Shown here piece after piece: positions 37,690-47,296 of a stretch of 64,000 bases of DNA (the stretch's first letter is position 1; each line of letters begins with the position of its first letter). Below the pieces are notes generated by a model that did no database searches, had not been told where the DNA came from, and was given only the letters and a program-made list of their open reading frames with translations. This DNA is from Gordonia sp. ABSL11-1 (GTDB taxonomy: Bacteria > Actinomycetota > Actinomycetes > Mycobacteriales > Mycobacteriaceae). Made by a program: the position numbers and the translations under genes. The stretch covers positions 62,001 to 126,000 of the forward strand of contig NZ_JASXSI010000012.1 in the NCBI RefSeq assembly GCF_030315685.1, read 5' to 3'.

Positions 37690-39147
37690 TCAGCCGGCCT
37701 CGGCCTTCGACGACGGGACCGCTTCGGAGCCGACGGCTTTCGTCGACGGGATGGCACCGGCCGCCTCGGCCTCGGCTTCCTCTTCCGGTTTGCCCTCCAA
37801 CGCCGACAGCGCACCCAGAGCGGTCCGTGCATAGACCTGCTGCTCGGTCACCGCGAGCTGCGTACGCCCACGGGTACTGAACGCGAAGAACCAGTTCACC
37901 AGGGTGTTGAGGCGATTACGGAAGCCGACGATGTAGATGAGGTGCAGTGCCAGCCATCCGAGCCAGGCGAAGTAGCCCTCGGTCTCGAACTTCTTCGTGG
38001 TACCCGGGATCGGCACCTGCATCACGGCGCTGAACCGCGACACCGTGGCCATCGATCCCTTGTCGTAGTAACTGAACGGCTTGCGCTGCTCCTGCGCCTG
38101 GCCGTTGAGTCCGGCCTTGATCGCGTCGGCGGCGTAGCGACCGCCCTGGATGGCACCCTGCGCCACGCCGGGCACACCGTCGACCGCCATCATGTCGCCG
38201 ACGACGAAGACGTACGGATTCCCCGGGATCGAGAGGTCGGGCAGGACCTTGACGCGGCCGGCACGGTCGAGTTCGACGCCGGACTGCTCGGCGAGTTGTT
38301 TGCCGAGCGGGCTGGCCTGGACGCCCGCCGACCACACCTTGCACTGCGACTCGATCCGGCGGGTGCTGCCGTCCTTGTCCTTGACGACCAGACCGTCGTA
38401 ATCCAGGTCGACGACCATCGCGTTGAGCTGTATCTCCACGCCCAGCTTCTCGAGGCGGTCGGCGGCCTTCTTGCCGAGCTTCTCCCCGAAAGGCGGCAGT
38501 ACGGCCGGAGCGGCGTCGAGGAGGATGACACGCGCCTCGGTGGGATCGATGTTGCGGAATGTCCCCTTCAGGGTCTTGTCGCTCATCTCGGCGATCTGGC
38601 CGGCGAGCTCGACGCCGGTGGGCCCGGCGCCGACGACGACGAACGTGAGTAGCTTCGCGCGCTCCTCCGGGTCGTCGGAGAGTTCGGCCTGCTCGAACGC
38701 GCCGAGGATCCGGCCGCGGAGTTCGAGCGCGTGGTCGATGGTCTTCATACCGGGGGCGTACTCGGCGAAATGATCGTTGCCGAAATAGGACTGGTCGGCG
38801 CCCGCGGCGATGATCAGGCTGTCATACGGCGTGACGGTCACCCGCTCGAGGAGCCGTGAGGTCACCGTCTTGCCCTCGAGGTCGATCGCGAACACATCGC
38901 CGAGCAACACTTTCGTGTTCTCCTGCTTACGCAGGACCACACGGGTCGCAGGGGCGATCTCACCCTCGGCGATGATGCCGGTCGCCACCTGATACAGCAT
39001 CGGTTGGAAGAGATGATGGGTGGTCTTCGCGATCAGGGTCACGTCGACGTCGGACTTGGCGAGGCGCTGCGCCGCGAAGAGTCCGCCGAATCCGGACCCG
39101 ACGATGACGACGTGCGGGCGCGCCGTGGTCGGAGTGGGGCTGCTCAT
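37690..39147 (-). CDS. ndh: Type II NADH:quinone oxidoreductase (NDH-2)
   Basis: The 485-residue flavoprotein passes electrons from NADH to menaquinone without pumping protons, at the inner face of the membrane. It has two dinucleotide-binding motifs: VVIVGSGFGGLFAA (GSGFGG at residues 17-22) for FAD and FVVVGAGPTGVELAGQIAE for NADH. The family motif VFVVGDMMAVDGVPGVAQGAIQGG is followed by a C-terminal amphipathic segment (WLALHLIYIVGFRNRLNTL) thought to anchor it to the membrane. The last 40 residues are an Ala/Glu-rich tail. It lies in the position of Rv1854c and converges with ureD. Confidence 0.95.
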   Translation of the reverse strand: MSSPTPTTARPHVVIVGSGFGGLFAAQRLAKSDVDVTLIAKTTHHLFQPMLYQVATGIIAEGEIAPATRVVLRKQENTKVLLGDVFAIDLEGKTVTSRLLERVTVTPYDSLIIAAGADQSYFGNDHFAEYAPGMKTIDHALELRGRILGAFEQAELSDDPEERAKLLTFVVVGAGPTGVELAGQIAEMSDKTLKGTFRNIDPTEARVILLDAAPAVLPPFGEKLGKKAADRLEKLGVEIQLNAMVVDLDYDGLVVKDKDGSTRRIESQCKVWSAGVQASPLGKQLAEQSGVELDRAGRVKVLPDLSIPGNPYVFVVGDMMAVDGVPGVAQGAIQGGRYAADAIKAGLNGQAQEQRKPFSYYDKGSMATVSRFSAVMQVPIPGTTKKFETEGYFAWLGWLALHLIYIVGFRNRLNTLVNWFFAFSTRGRTQLAVTEQQVYARTALGALSALEGKPEEEAEAEAAGAIPSTKAVGSEAVPSSKAEAG

Positions 39148-39278
39148 GGTGAGAACATCTCCTGTCGCTGAGAGGTCGGGCTGCTGCCGCGCTCTCCCTA
39201 ACGGTAGTCAATCTCGCGCTCCGGGTCGCGACGAGGACCCCACGCGCGTCGCGCGGTGTCGCCGATGTCCGATCCGGG

Positions 39279-39923
39279 TCAGGCGGTCAGGCCTCGAACG
39301 CGGCGGTGACGGGGCGCCCAGCTCGCCGGCGCGGTCGGCGACCAGGGGCGCGATGTGCCCTCCGACCAGCGCATCGTCGTCGTCTCCCAGTGGCTGCGGA
39401 GCAATTCGTACTCGACCTCACCGCCGCCTGCCGACGACACCAGTTCGTCGTCGCTCATGTGGATGGCCGACAGGCGCATGCCGATCTTCTCCATCACCCG
39501 GCGCGAGGGCGTGTTGACCGCCATCGTGCTCGCGAAGACCCGTTCGGCGCCGATCTCGGAAAAGGACATGGTGAGCAGGGCGTGCGCGGCCTCCGTCGCC
39601 AATCCGCGTCCCCACGCGTCGCGGCGGAGCCGGTAACTCAACTCGAGTTCGGATCGGTTGCTGTGGCGGGGGGTGCGCAGGGCGAACCACCCGAAAAAGG
39701 CCGTGGAATAGCGGTCCTGCGCCGCCCACATCCCGGTCCGGTGGGCGCGCTGCTCGGCCTGCGCGCGGGGCACGACCCACTCCTCGATGACCTCGCGCGG
39801 GGTCGCGATGCCTCCGCTGACGTACCGCATCACCATCGGGTCACTGTCGAGGTCGACCATGGCGTCGACATCCGACACTGCGACCGGACGCAGCCGCAAC
39901 CGCACGGTGTCCAGGATCAACAT
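39279..39923 (-). CDS. GNAT-family N-acetyltransferase
   Basis: The 214-residue protein has the RimJ/RimL-type GNAT fold: TVRLRLRPVAVSDVDAMVDL at the start, ELSYRLRRDAWGRGLATEAAHALL with the acetyl-CoA-binding RxxGxG/A pattern, and VNTPSRRVMEKIGM. Such enzymes acetylate amino groups of proteins, antibiotics or small molecules; the substrate is unknown. The ATG at 39923 follows a purine-rich GAGGGGGAG. After the expected end of the fold, about 35 residues of basic/proline-rich sequence follow, which may be an unconserved tail. It is divergent from the hotdog gene. Confidence 0.85.
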   Translation of the reverse strand: MLILDTVRLRLRPVAVSDVDAMVDLDSDPMVMRYVSGGIATPREVIEEWVVPRAQAEQRAHRTGMWAAQDRYSTAFFGWFALRTPRHSNRSELELSYRLRRDAWGRGLATEAAHALLTMSFSEIGAERVFASTMAVNTPSRRVMEKIGMRLSAIHMSDDELVSSAGGGEVEYELLRSHWETTTMRWSEGTSRPWSPTAPASWAPRHRRVRGLTA

Positions 39924-40033
39924 CTCCCCCTCGCCTGACTTCCCTGCGGTGAGTGTACGGTCTGGCCCGCCCCGGCTCGGCCGCATCGGCGCGCGTGTTG
40001 CCGCGTCGGTACCACGCACTAGGGTTTGCGAAC

Positions 40034-40465
40034 GTGGCCGACCAACATCTCGATGTCCCCATCCAGCTGCGCTTCGGCGACATGGACATCAACAACCACA
40101 TCAACAATGTGGAGTTCGCGCGGATCTTCGAGGAGAGCCGCATCCGCTCCTTCGCGGCGTGGTTGCCCGACCGCCCGGAAGGCTTCTCGGTCCTCGTGGC
40201 GCGGCAGGACATCGTCTTCACCGCCGTCCTCGAATACTCGCTCGACCCGGTGACCGTGCGCTCCTGCGTGAGCAGGATCGGGAACACCTCGTTCACGTTG
40301 TCGCTGATCCTCATCGATCCGGACGGGGTCACCTGCGCGGTCGCGGAGACCACGATGGTGTCGGTCGCCCCGGACACCGGCCGCCCGACGCCGGTGCCGG
40401 ACCTCGTACGGGACTCACTCGGCGCGCACGTGGTCGAGGGCTCCGGCATCCCGGCGCGGGCCTGA
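40034..40465 (+). CDS. 4-Hydroxybenzoyl-CoA thioesterase-like hotdog protein
   Basis: The 143-residue product has the 4HBT signature LRFGDMDINNHINNVEFARIFEESR near the N-terminus, with the active-site aspartate in the FGDMD motif, and later strands of a hotdog fold. These enzymes split acyl-CoA thioesters; the acyl chain is unknown. The start is GTG at 40034; a longer frame lacks a good ribosome-binding site. It lies 22 bases before recC, on the same strand, and may be transcribed with it, though the functions are not obviously connected. Confidence 0.85.
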   Translation: MADQHLDVPIQLRFGDMDINNHINNVEFARIFEESRIRSFAAWLPDRPEGFSVLVARQDIVFTAVLEYSLDPVTVRSCVSRIGNTSFTLSLILIDPDGVTCAVAETTMVSVAPDTGRPTPVPDLVRDSLGAHVVEGSGIPARA

Positions 40466-40487
40466 CGAGACCGGCTCGCGACGCGCC

Positions 40488-43400
40488 ATGTTCCACCTGC
40501 ACCGCGCCGAACGCACGGACACCCTGGCCGACGCACTCGCCGATCTGCTGATCGTGCCGCCGGCCGACCCGATGGCCTCCGAGGTCGTGGCGGTACCCGC
40601 GCCCGGTGTGGAACGGTGGCTGCAACAGCGTCTGGCCACCCGACTGGGCGCCACGGACCGGGGGCACGACGGGATCGCGGCCAATCTGGACTTCGACTCG
40701 CCGGCGCTGCTCACGGATCGGGTCCTGATCGATGCGATGGCATTCGACGCCGGACGCGTCGCCCCGCGAGTGCACGGCCGTCCGACGGCCGGGGACCGGT
40801 GGCGTCCGACGGCGATGACCTGGCCGGTCCTGCGGGTCCTCGACCGGATGATCGACGACCCGCGACTGGCCGTCCTGGCCCGCCACGTCGGCGCCGGCAC
40901 CGACACCTCCGACGACGATCACCGGCGGGGGCGGCGCTACGCAACCGCACGGCAGATTGCCGGTCTGTTCGACACCTACGCACGGGCGCGTCCGACGATG
41001 CTCAGCGAGTGGGCGACCGGCGACGACACCGACGGCGCCGGCTCGGCGGTCGCCGCCGACCTGACCTGGCAACCCGAGGTGTGGCGCGCGGTGCGCGAAC
41101 TCATCGGTGAGCCGCACCCGGCGGAATACCTCGCGCGTGCCTGCGCCGTGCTGCGGGAGTCGCCGACGGCCGGCGGCCTGCCCGACCGGCTGTCGGTGTT
41201 CGGCCCCACCCGGATCACCGAGTCGCTCCTGCAGGTGCTCGGCGCGCTCGCCGTGCACCGGGATGTGCACCTGTTCATGCCGCACCCGAGTCCGGCGCTG
41301 TGGACAGCGATCGAGACCGCGGAGGCCGCCGGAACCCACGGACGACGACGATCGGCGCACCGCCCGCCCGCGCTCGAGCACCCGTTGCTCGCCGGCCTCT
41401 CCCGCGACGTGCAGGAAATGCAGCGGCGCGTGGCGCCGGTCGCGGATCGCATCGTGCATCATCCCGCGAGTGCGGTGACCACGCCCACGGTGTTGTCGGC
41501 ACTGCAGGCCGGCATCCGCGACGACACCGTCGTCGCGGGAACCGTGCCCGCGGATCCGTCGGTCGAGGTGCACTCGTGTCATGGGTCCGAACGGCAGGTC
41601 GATGTCCTACGGGACCGACTGCTGCACCTGTTCGCCGCCGACCCGACCCTTCAGCCGCGCGACGTGCTCATCATGTGCCCCGACGTGGAGACCTTCGCGC
41701 CGCTCATCCGGGGAGCGTTCGGGCAGCCCGGGCTCGGGCACCCCGCGTTCGAACTCCGGGTGCGACTCGCGGACCGCGGTCTCCGGCACACCAACGCAGT
41801 CCTCGACGTCGTCGCCGCCGTCGTCGAACTCGCCGCAGGCCGTGTCTCGGCGGGCGCGGTCCTCGACCTGCTGCTTCGCACCCCGGTTCGGGAACGCTTC
41901 GACCTCACCGACGACGACATCGACATGATCCGCGAATGGTTGGTGGGCAGCAACATCCGGTGGGCCATCGACGACACCCAGCGATCTCGCTTCGGTCTCG
42001 CCGGTTTCGGTCAGGGGACTTTCGACGCCGGACTCGACCGCATCCTGCTCGGCGCGGTCGCGGAGGAGGCCGACGGCGAGTGGCTGGACACCGCGCTGCC
42101 GCTGGCGGGGGTCGAGAGCACCGAGATCGATCTCGCCGGTCGATTCGCCGAGTTCGTCGCGCGTCTGTCGGGAGCCCTCGCCGCCATGAGCGGTGCACAT
42201 TCGTCCGCCACCTGGGTCGAGGTGCTCGTGGGGGTCGTCGGCGCACTCACCAAGACCGGTCCCGACGACGAATGGCAACGTGCGCAGGCGGTCCGGTCGA
42301 TCGCGTCGGTCTTCGACACCCATGGTCCGCACGACGAACCCCTCGTCCTGCGGCTGGGTGACATCCGAGACCTGATCGCCGGGCTCGTCGCCGCCACCCC
42401 GACCCGCGCCAATTTCCGCACGGGCGAACTCACGGTGTGCTCCATGGTCCCGATGCGGTCGGTGCCCCATCGGGTGATCGTCCTCCTCGGCGTCGACGCC
42501 GACGCCTTCCCACGGGCCACTCGCACCGACGGGGACGACATACTCGGACGATCACCGTTGATCGGCGAACGCAACCCACGCGACGAGGACCGACAGCTGT
42601 TCCTCGACGCCGTCTGCGCCGCGCAGGAGAACCTCATGCTGTTCTACAGCGGCGCGGATCCGGTGTCCGGACAACGAATCCCACCCGCAGTCGTGGTCAG
42701 CGAGCTGATCGACTCGGTGCACACGCTCACCGGCTTCGACGGTGCCGACGCGTCGTCGTGTCTCCGGCAACACACCCTGCACGCCTTCGACGAACGCAAC
42801 TTCCGCCCCGGTGTCCTCGCCGGTGTGAATGGACCGTTCAGCTTCGACGAGGCCCTTCTCGCCGGGGCGCGAGTGGTCGGCACCGTCGGGTCGGACACCC
42901 CGCGGATCGCCGACATCCGGCTGCCGCCGGCCGAGCCAGCGGACCTCGACCTCGATTCGTTGATCTCTTTCCTCACCAATCCGATCGAGGGATTCGTCCG
43001 TCAACGTCTCGGTGCCCGGGTGCCGGCCGAGGAACGGCCTCGTGCCGACCAGCTCGACGTGCACCTGGCTGCGCTCGACAAGTGGGGCATCGGTGATCGG
43101 TTCCTGTCGAGAATGTTGTCCGGCAGCGATCTGGCTGCATGCCAGGCCGCCGAGCTGCGGCGCGGCACCCTGCCGCCGTTCGCGTTCGGAACCCACGAAC
43201 TCCAGGACATCTCGGTCGACGTCGACGCGGTCTTCGCCGCTGCCGCCGCGGCGCGCACCGGCAGTCCGTCGACCGCGGACGTGGTAGTGCCGCTGCCCGA
43301 CGGCCGTCGCCTGTACGGCACGGTCTCCGACATCTTCTCGGGCACCATCGTGACGGCCACCTACTCCAAGCTGCGCGCGAAACAACGGCTCGTCGCGTGG

Positions 43401-43904
43401 ATTCGCCTCCTCGCGGTCGCGGCGACCGCACAGACCGGTGGTGCCGCTCCGGTGCTGGCCGCCGCCGTGGTGGCCCGTCGACCGCGTCGCGGCGGTGGAG
43501 TCGCCCGATCGTTGTTCGCCGTCCCCGACGATCCGCTGCAGATCCTGACGAGACTGGTCGCGGTACGCGATATCGGCCTCACCCGGGCGCTGCCACTCCC
43601 GCTGGACCCTGCGGCCGAGTTCGTGGATCACCATCTCCGGACCGGGCGCGTCGATCGCGCTCTCCCGGCCGCGCGCAAGTCCTTCGAGGGTGACTTCGGC
43701 GCGGGAGCGGATCGCTACCTGCGTCTGGTGTACACCGGGGACGTGACGTCACCCGTGGATTTCGATGCGTTGGTCGCCGACTCGATCCCCGACGACGGGC
43801 CGCAGGCCTTGACGACACTGCCGGGCGAGATGGGTGATCCGCTGTTCACCGGACTCGCCCGACTGATCTGGGGGCCGCTCATGGACCACGAGACCCTGTC
43901 ATGA
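40488..43904 (+). CDS. recC: RecBCD exonuclease V, RecC subunit
   Basis: The 1138-residue protein begins with the RecC N-terminal pattern (FHLHRAERTDTLADALADLL and VPAPGVERWLQQRLATRLG), followed by the degenerate helicase domains of the subunit, including DVLIMCPDVETFAPLIRGAF and the VPHRVIVLLGVDADAFPR segment. RecC recognises the recombination signal and splits the strands in E. coli. Its last codons overlap recB by four bases. In Mycobacterium RecBCD serves single-strand annealing, while AdnAB does the main end resection. The same division is likely here but cannot be shown from the window. Confidence 0.92.
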   Translation: MFHLHRAERTDTLADALADLLIVPPADPMASEVVAVPAPGVERWLQQRLATRLGATDRGHDGIAANLDFDSPALLTDRVLIDAMAFDAGRVAPRVHGRPTAGDRWRPTAMTWPVLRVLDRMIDDPRLAVLARHVGAGTDTSDDDHRRGRRYATARQIAGLFDTYARARPTMLSEWATGDDTDGAGSAVAADLTWQPEVWRAVRELIGEPHPAEYLARACAVLRESPTAGGLPDRLSVFGPTRITESLLQVLGALAVHRDVHLFMPHPSPALWTAIETAEAAGTHGRRRSAHRPPALEHPLLAGLSRDVQEMQRRVAPVADRIVHHPASAVTTPTVLSALQAGIRDDTVVAGTVPADPSVEVHSCHGSERQVDVLRDRLLHLFAADPTLQPRDVLIMCPDVETFAPLIRGAFGQPGLGHPAFELRVRLADRGLRHTNAVLDVVAAVVELAAGRVSAGAVLDLLLRTPVRERFDLTDDDIDMIREWLVGSNIRWAIDDTQRSRFGLAGFGQGTFDAGLDRILLGAVAEEADGEWLDTALPLAGVESTEIDLAGRFAEFVARLSGALAAMSGAHSSATWVEVLVGVVGALTKTGPDDEWQRAQAVRSIASVFDTHGPHDEPLVLRLGDIRDLIAGLVAATPTRANFRTGELTVCSMVPMRSVPHRVIVLLGVDADAFPRATRTDGDDILGRSPLIGERNPRDEDRQLFLDAVCAAQENLMLFYSGADPVSGQRIPPAVVVSELIDSVHTLTGFDGADASSCLRQHTLHAFDERNFRPGVLAGVNGPFSFDEALLAGARVVGTVGSDTPRIADIRLPPAEPADLDLDSLISFLTNPIEGFVRQRLGARVPAEERPRADQLDVHLAALDKWGIGDRFLSRMLSGSDLAACQAAELRRGTLPPFAFGTHELQDISVDVDAVFAAAAAARTGSPSTADVVVPLPDGRRLYGTVSDIFSGTIVTATYSKLRAKQRLVAWIRLLAVAATAQTGGAAPVLAAAVVARRPRRGGGVARSLFAVPDDPLQILTRLVAVRDIGLTRALPLPLDPAAEFVDHHLRTGRVDRALPAARKSFEGDFGAGADRYLRLVYTGDVTSPVDFDALVADSIPDDGPQALTTLPGEMGDPLFTGLARLIWGPLMDHETLS

Positions 43905-46900
43905 CCGCATCCGAGGGCGCAGCAACGGACACGAGGGGGGCCGAGGGGACCGCGCCGCGCGCGGGCGTCCCGCAGGCCTTCGACATCACCGCGCCACTGC
44001 CGTCGGGCACGACCGTGCTCGAGGCGAGCGCCGGCACCGGCAAGACCTACGCGATCGTCGGGCTCGGAGCCCGGTTCATCGCCGAGGGTGTGCCGATCGA
44101 CAAACTGCTGCTGGTCACCTTCAGTCGGGCCGCCACCGCCGAGCTGCGCGAGCGGATGCGCGAGCGTGTCTCGGAACTCGTTGCCGCGCTGTCGGACCCG
44201 CTGGTCGCCCGGGAGTCGGAGGACCTCCTGGTGCGTCATCTCGCGGCCGGTGGGCCGGCCGAGGTCGGTCTGCGTCGCGAGCGGTTGGTGCGTGCGCTGT
44301 CCGACTTCGATGCGTCGACCATCGCGACGACCCACACGTTCTGCAATCGCATGCTCGATGCGCTCGGCTTTCTCGGCGAGCGTGAGCTCGTGTACGAGAT
44401 CGTCGAGGACGTCGATGATCTGGTCGACGAGGCCGCACTCGATCTCTACCTGCGTGGCTACGCGGGCGCCGACGCCCCGGAGATCTCACTCTCGGACGCC
44501 ACGACGATCGCCCGGGATGCCGTCCGCCAGCCCGCGGCCGCGATGGCGCCGTCCGCGGATGACCTCGACGGTACGTCGGGACCCGACGCGACGATCGCCG
44601 GGCGACGTGTGCGCTTCGCCGCCCGCATCCGCGCGATCGTCGAGGAACGCAAACGTCTCTCGCGCGTCCGGACCTACGACGACCTGCAGATGATCCTGTA
44701 CCGCATCGTCACCGACGCGGTCGTCGGACCGGCCGCTTGCGAACGAATCCGGGGCTTCTTCGACGCCGTGCTCATCGACGAGTTCCAGGACACCGACCCC
44801 CAGCAGTGGGAGATCGTGCGGCGCTGCTTCCACGGGCACCGGACACTCGTCCTCGTCGGCGACCCGAAACAGTCGATCTACGGCTTCCGCGGTGCCGAGG
44901 TGCTCAGCTACCTGCAAGCTGTCGGGTCGGCGGATGCGTTGCGGGCGCTCGACGTGAACCGGCGATCCGACGGCGCGCTGGTGGATGCGCTGGGACGACT
45001 CCACGGCGGTGCCGAGTTGGGGCACCCGGAGATCGTCGTGCACGAGGTGACCGCGGCCCGACCGGGGACCCGCATCCACGGGGTGCCGCCGGTCCGGCTG
45101 CGTGCCTTCCCGCGACGCGCGTTCCCGGTCACGGGACCCAGCGGCTTCGCCGCAGTCGGAACCGTGCGGGATCGGGTCATCGCGGATGTGGCCGCCGACG
45201 TCGCGGGCCTGCTCTCCTCGGGCACCTCCATCGAGGTCGACGGTGTGACACGGCCGGTCGAGCCCGGTGACATCGCGGTGCTGGTCACCCTGAACAAGAC
45301 GATCCAACCGCTGCAGCAGCATCTGCAGGAACACGGAGTGGCAGCGGTGATCGGCTCGGGCACCAGCGTGTTCCACACCGCGGCGGCGCGGCAGTGGCTG
45401 TCGGTGATCCGCGCGCTCGAGCAGCCCGCGCGGACCGACCTCGTCCGGTCGGCGGCGTTGAGCCCGCTGATCGGATGGTCTGCCGAGCGACTCGCCGACG
45501 ACGACGGCAGCGACATCGCACGCCTCGCCACGACCCTGCAGTCCCTGGGCCGGGTCTTCGACGAAGGCGGTTTCGCCGCGATGTCCCAGCGGCTGATGAG
45601 TACTTCCGCTGTGGCCGAACGTGTCCTGGCCACTCGGGATGGGGAACGGTCGATGACAGACCTGCTGCAGGTGGCGTCGCTGTGCACCATCGAGGTGATG
45701 GAGACCGACTGCGGACTCACCGGTGTCGGCGAGTGGCTGGCCGAGCGAATCGCGGACACGACCCGCTGGCAGCGGCATCAGGACCAGACCCGACGGCTCG
45801 ACCGCGACACGCAGGCCGTGCAGATCATGACGGTCCATCGCAGCAAGGGTCTGCAGTTCCCGATCGTGTACGTCCCGTTCGCCTGGGACGGCACGAGGAA
45901 CTCCAACCGCGCCACCTTCACGTTCCACGACGATAACGGCGGACGAATCCTCGACGTCGGCGGCAAGGAGGCCCCGGGATATCGGTCGCGCTGGCGCCGC
46001 CACGAGACCGAGTCGGCGGGAGAGGAGCTGCGTCTGCTCTACGTCGCGCTGACCCGCGCCCAGTCGCAGGTCGTGCTGTGGTGGGCGCCCGCGTATTTCA
46101 CCAGGAACTCGGCGCTGCACCGGTTGTTGTTCGGGCGACGGCCGGATTCGGCGGAGGTACCCGAGTCCTTCGACGTCCCCGACGACGACACCTGCGCGCA
46201 TGTACTCATGGGCTGGGGACACCGCGACGGACCCATCCGCGTCGAGGTCGCCGGGCGTGACGGGGACCCCCGGATCGCGCCTCTTCCCGCACGGACGCCT
46301 GCGGCGGGGCTGTCGACCTCGCATTTCGACCGAACCGTCGACCAGAGTTGGCGGCGCACATCGTATTCGGCGATCGTGGCGGCAGCAGGGCATGGACATC
46401 CCGTGATACTCGAATCCGGTAGCGAGACCGACGAGGACCTCGTCACCGACGAGCCCGTGGGGGAGCCCGACGACGATCTCGTCCCGGCGGAGTCCACGGG
46501 CACTCCGTCCCTGATGAACGACATGCCGTTCGGGGCGGCGTTCGGCACGCTGGTGCACGAGGTGCTGGAGTACGTGGACACCTCGGCGCCCGACATCACC
46601 GATCACGTTCGTGAACTGTGCGTCGATGCGATCGGAAGCCGGCTCCTCGACGTCGACGTCGAGCGGCTCACCGCCGCGCTGGTCGGGGTGCTGACGACAC
46701 CGATCGGTTTCGGTGATCTCTGGCAGGTCGGTCCGCGGAACCGTCTTGCGGAACTGGACTTCGAGTTCCCCCTGGCCGAGCAGGAACCGTCGGCCGGCAA
46801 CCGCCATCGGTGGGTCACCATGGCGTCGGTGGCCGATCTGATGGACCGCCACCTGGGCGCGGACGACCCGTTGGCCGCCTACAGTGGCCGCCTCCGCGAC

Positions 46901-47296
46901 CTACCGGCGCAGCGATTCCGCGGGTATCTGACCGGGAGCATCGACTCGGTGTTGCGGACTCCGGACGGCAGATTCGTCATCGTCGACTACAAGACGAACA
47001 GACTCCGTCCCGGCCGGCTCGTCGCCGAGGACTTCGACCGCGCCGCGATGGCGGCCGAGATGATCGCGGCCAACTATCCGCTCCAGGCGCTGCTGTATTC
47101 GGTGGCGCTGCATCGCTACCTGCGATGGCGTCTGCCCGGCTACCGGCCCGCCGACCATCTCGGTCCGGTGCAGTATCACTTCGTGCGCGGGATGATCGGG
47201 CCGCAGACACCGCACGGATGCGGGGTCTTCGACTGGTCGGTTCCGCCTGCGCTGGTCGAGGAACTGTCCGAGTTGCTGGCGGAGGGACGATCGTGA
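43901..47296 (+). CDS. recB: RecBCD exonuclease V, RecB subunit
   Basis: The 1131-residue protein is an SF1 UvrD-like helicase joined to a C-terminal nuclease. It has Walker A ASAGTGKT (residues 42-49), LVTFSRAATAELRERM, the Walker B IDEFQDTDPQQWEI, the QIMTVHRSKGLQFPIVYVP motif, the LRLLYVALTRAQSQVVL motif and, close to the end, the RecB-type nuclease motif FVIVDYKTNRL. It degrades DNA from double-strand ends as part of RecBCD. It overlaps recC by four bases and recD by four bases. Confidence 0.96.
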   Translation: MTASEGAATDTRGAEGTAPRAGVPQAFDITAPLPSGTTVLEASAGTGKTYAIVGLGARFIAEGVPIDKLLLVTFSRAATAELRERMRERVSELVAALSDPLVARESEDLLVRHLAAGGPAEVGLRRERLVRALSDFDASTIATTHTFCNRMLDALGFLGERELVYEIVEDVDDLVDEAALDLYLRGYAGADAPEISLSDATTIARDAVRQPAAAMAPSADDLDGTSGPDATIAGRRVRFAARIRAIVEERKRLSRVRTYDDLQMILYRIVTDAVVGPAACERIRGFFDAVLIDEFQDTDPQQWEIVRRCFHGHRTLVLVGDPKQSIYGFRGAEVLSYLQAVGSADALRALDVNRRSDGALVDALGRLHGGAELGHPEIVVHEVTAARPGTRIHGVPPVRLRAFPRRAFPVTGPSGFAAVGTVRDRVIADVAADVAGLLSSGTSIEVDGVTRPVEPGDIAVLVTLNKTIQPLQQHLQEHGVAAVIGSGTSVFHTAAARQWLSVIRALEQPARTDLVRSAALSPLIGWSAERLADDDGSDIARLATTLQSLGRVFDEGGFAAMSQRLMSTSAVAERVLATRDGERSMTDLLQVASLCTIEVMETDCGLTGVGEWLAERIADTTRWQRHQDQTRRLDRDTQAVQIMTVHRSKGLQFPIVYVPFAWDGTRNSNRATFTFHDDNGGRILDVGGKEAPGYRSRWRRHETESAGEELRLLYVALTRAQSQVVLWWAPAYFTRNSALHRLLFGRRPDSAEVPESFDVPDDDTCAHVLMGWGHRDGPIRVEVAGRDGDPRIAPLPARTPAAGLSTSHFDRTVDQSWRRTSYSAIVAAAGHGHPVILESGSETDEDLVTDEPVGEPDDDLVPAESTGTPSLMNDMPFGAAFGTLVHEVLEYVDTSAPDITDHVRELCVDAIGSRLLDVDVERLTAALVGVLTTPIGFGDLWQVGPRNRLAELDFEFPLAEQEPSAGNRHRWVTMASVADLMDRHLGADDPLAAYSGRLRDLPAQRFRGYLTGSIDSVLRTPDGRFVIVDYKTNRLRPGRLVAEDFDRAAMAAEMIAANYPLQALLYSVALHRYLRWRLPGYRPADHLGPVQYHFVRGMIGPQTPHGCGVFDWSVPPALVEELSELLAEGRS

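Noticed and set aside
46810..47292. Long upstream part of the recD frame
   Set aside because: It lies wholly inside recB in another frame and has no RecD homology.
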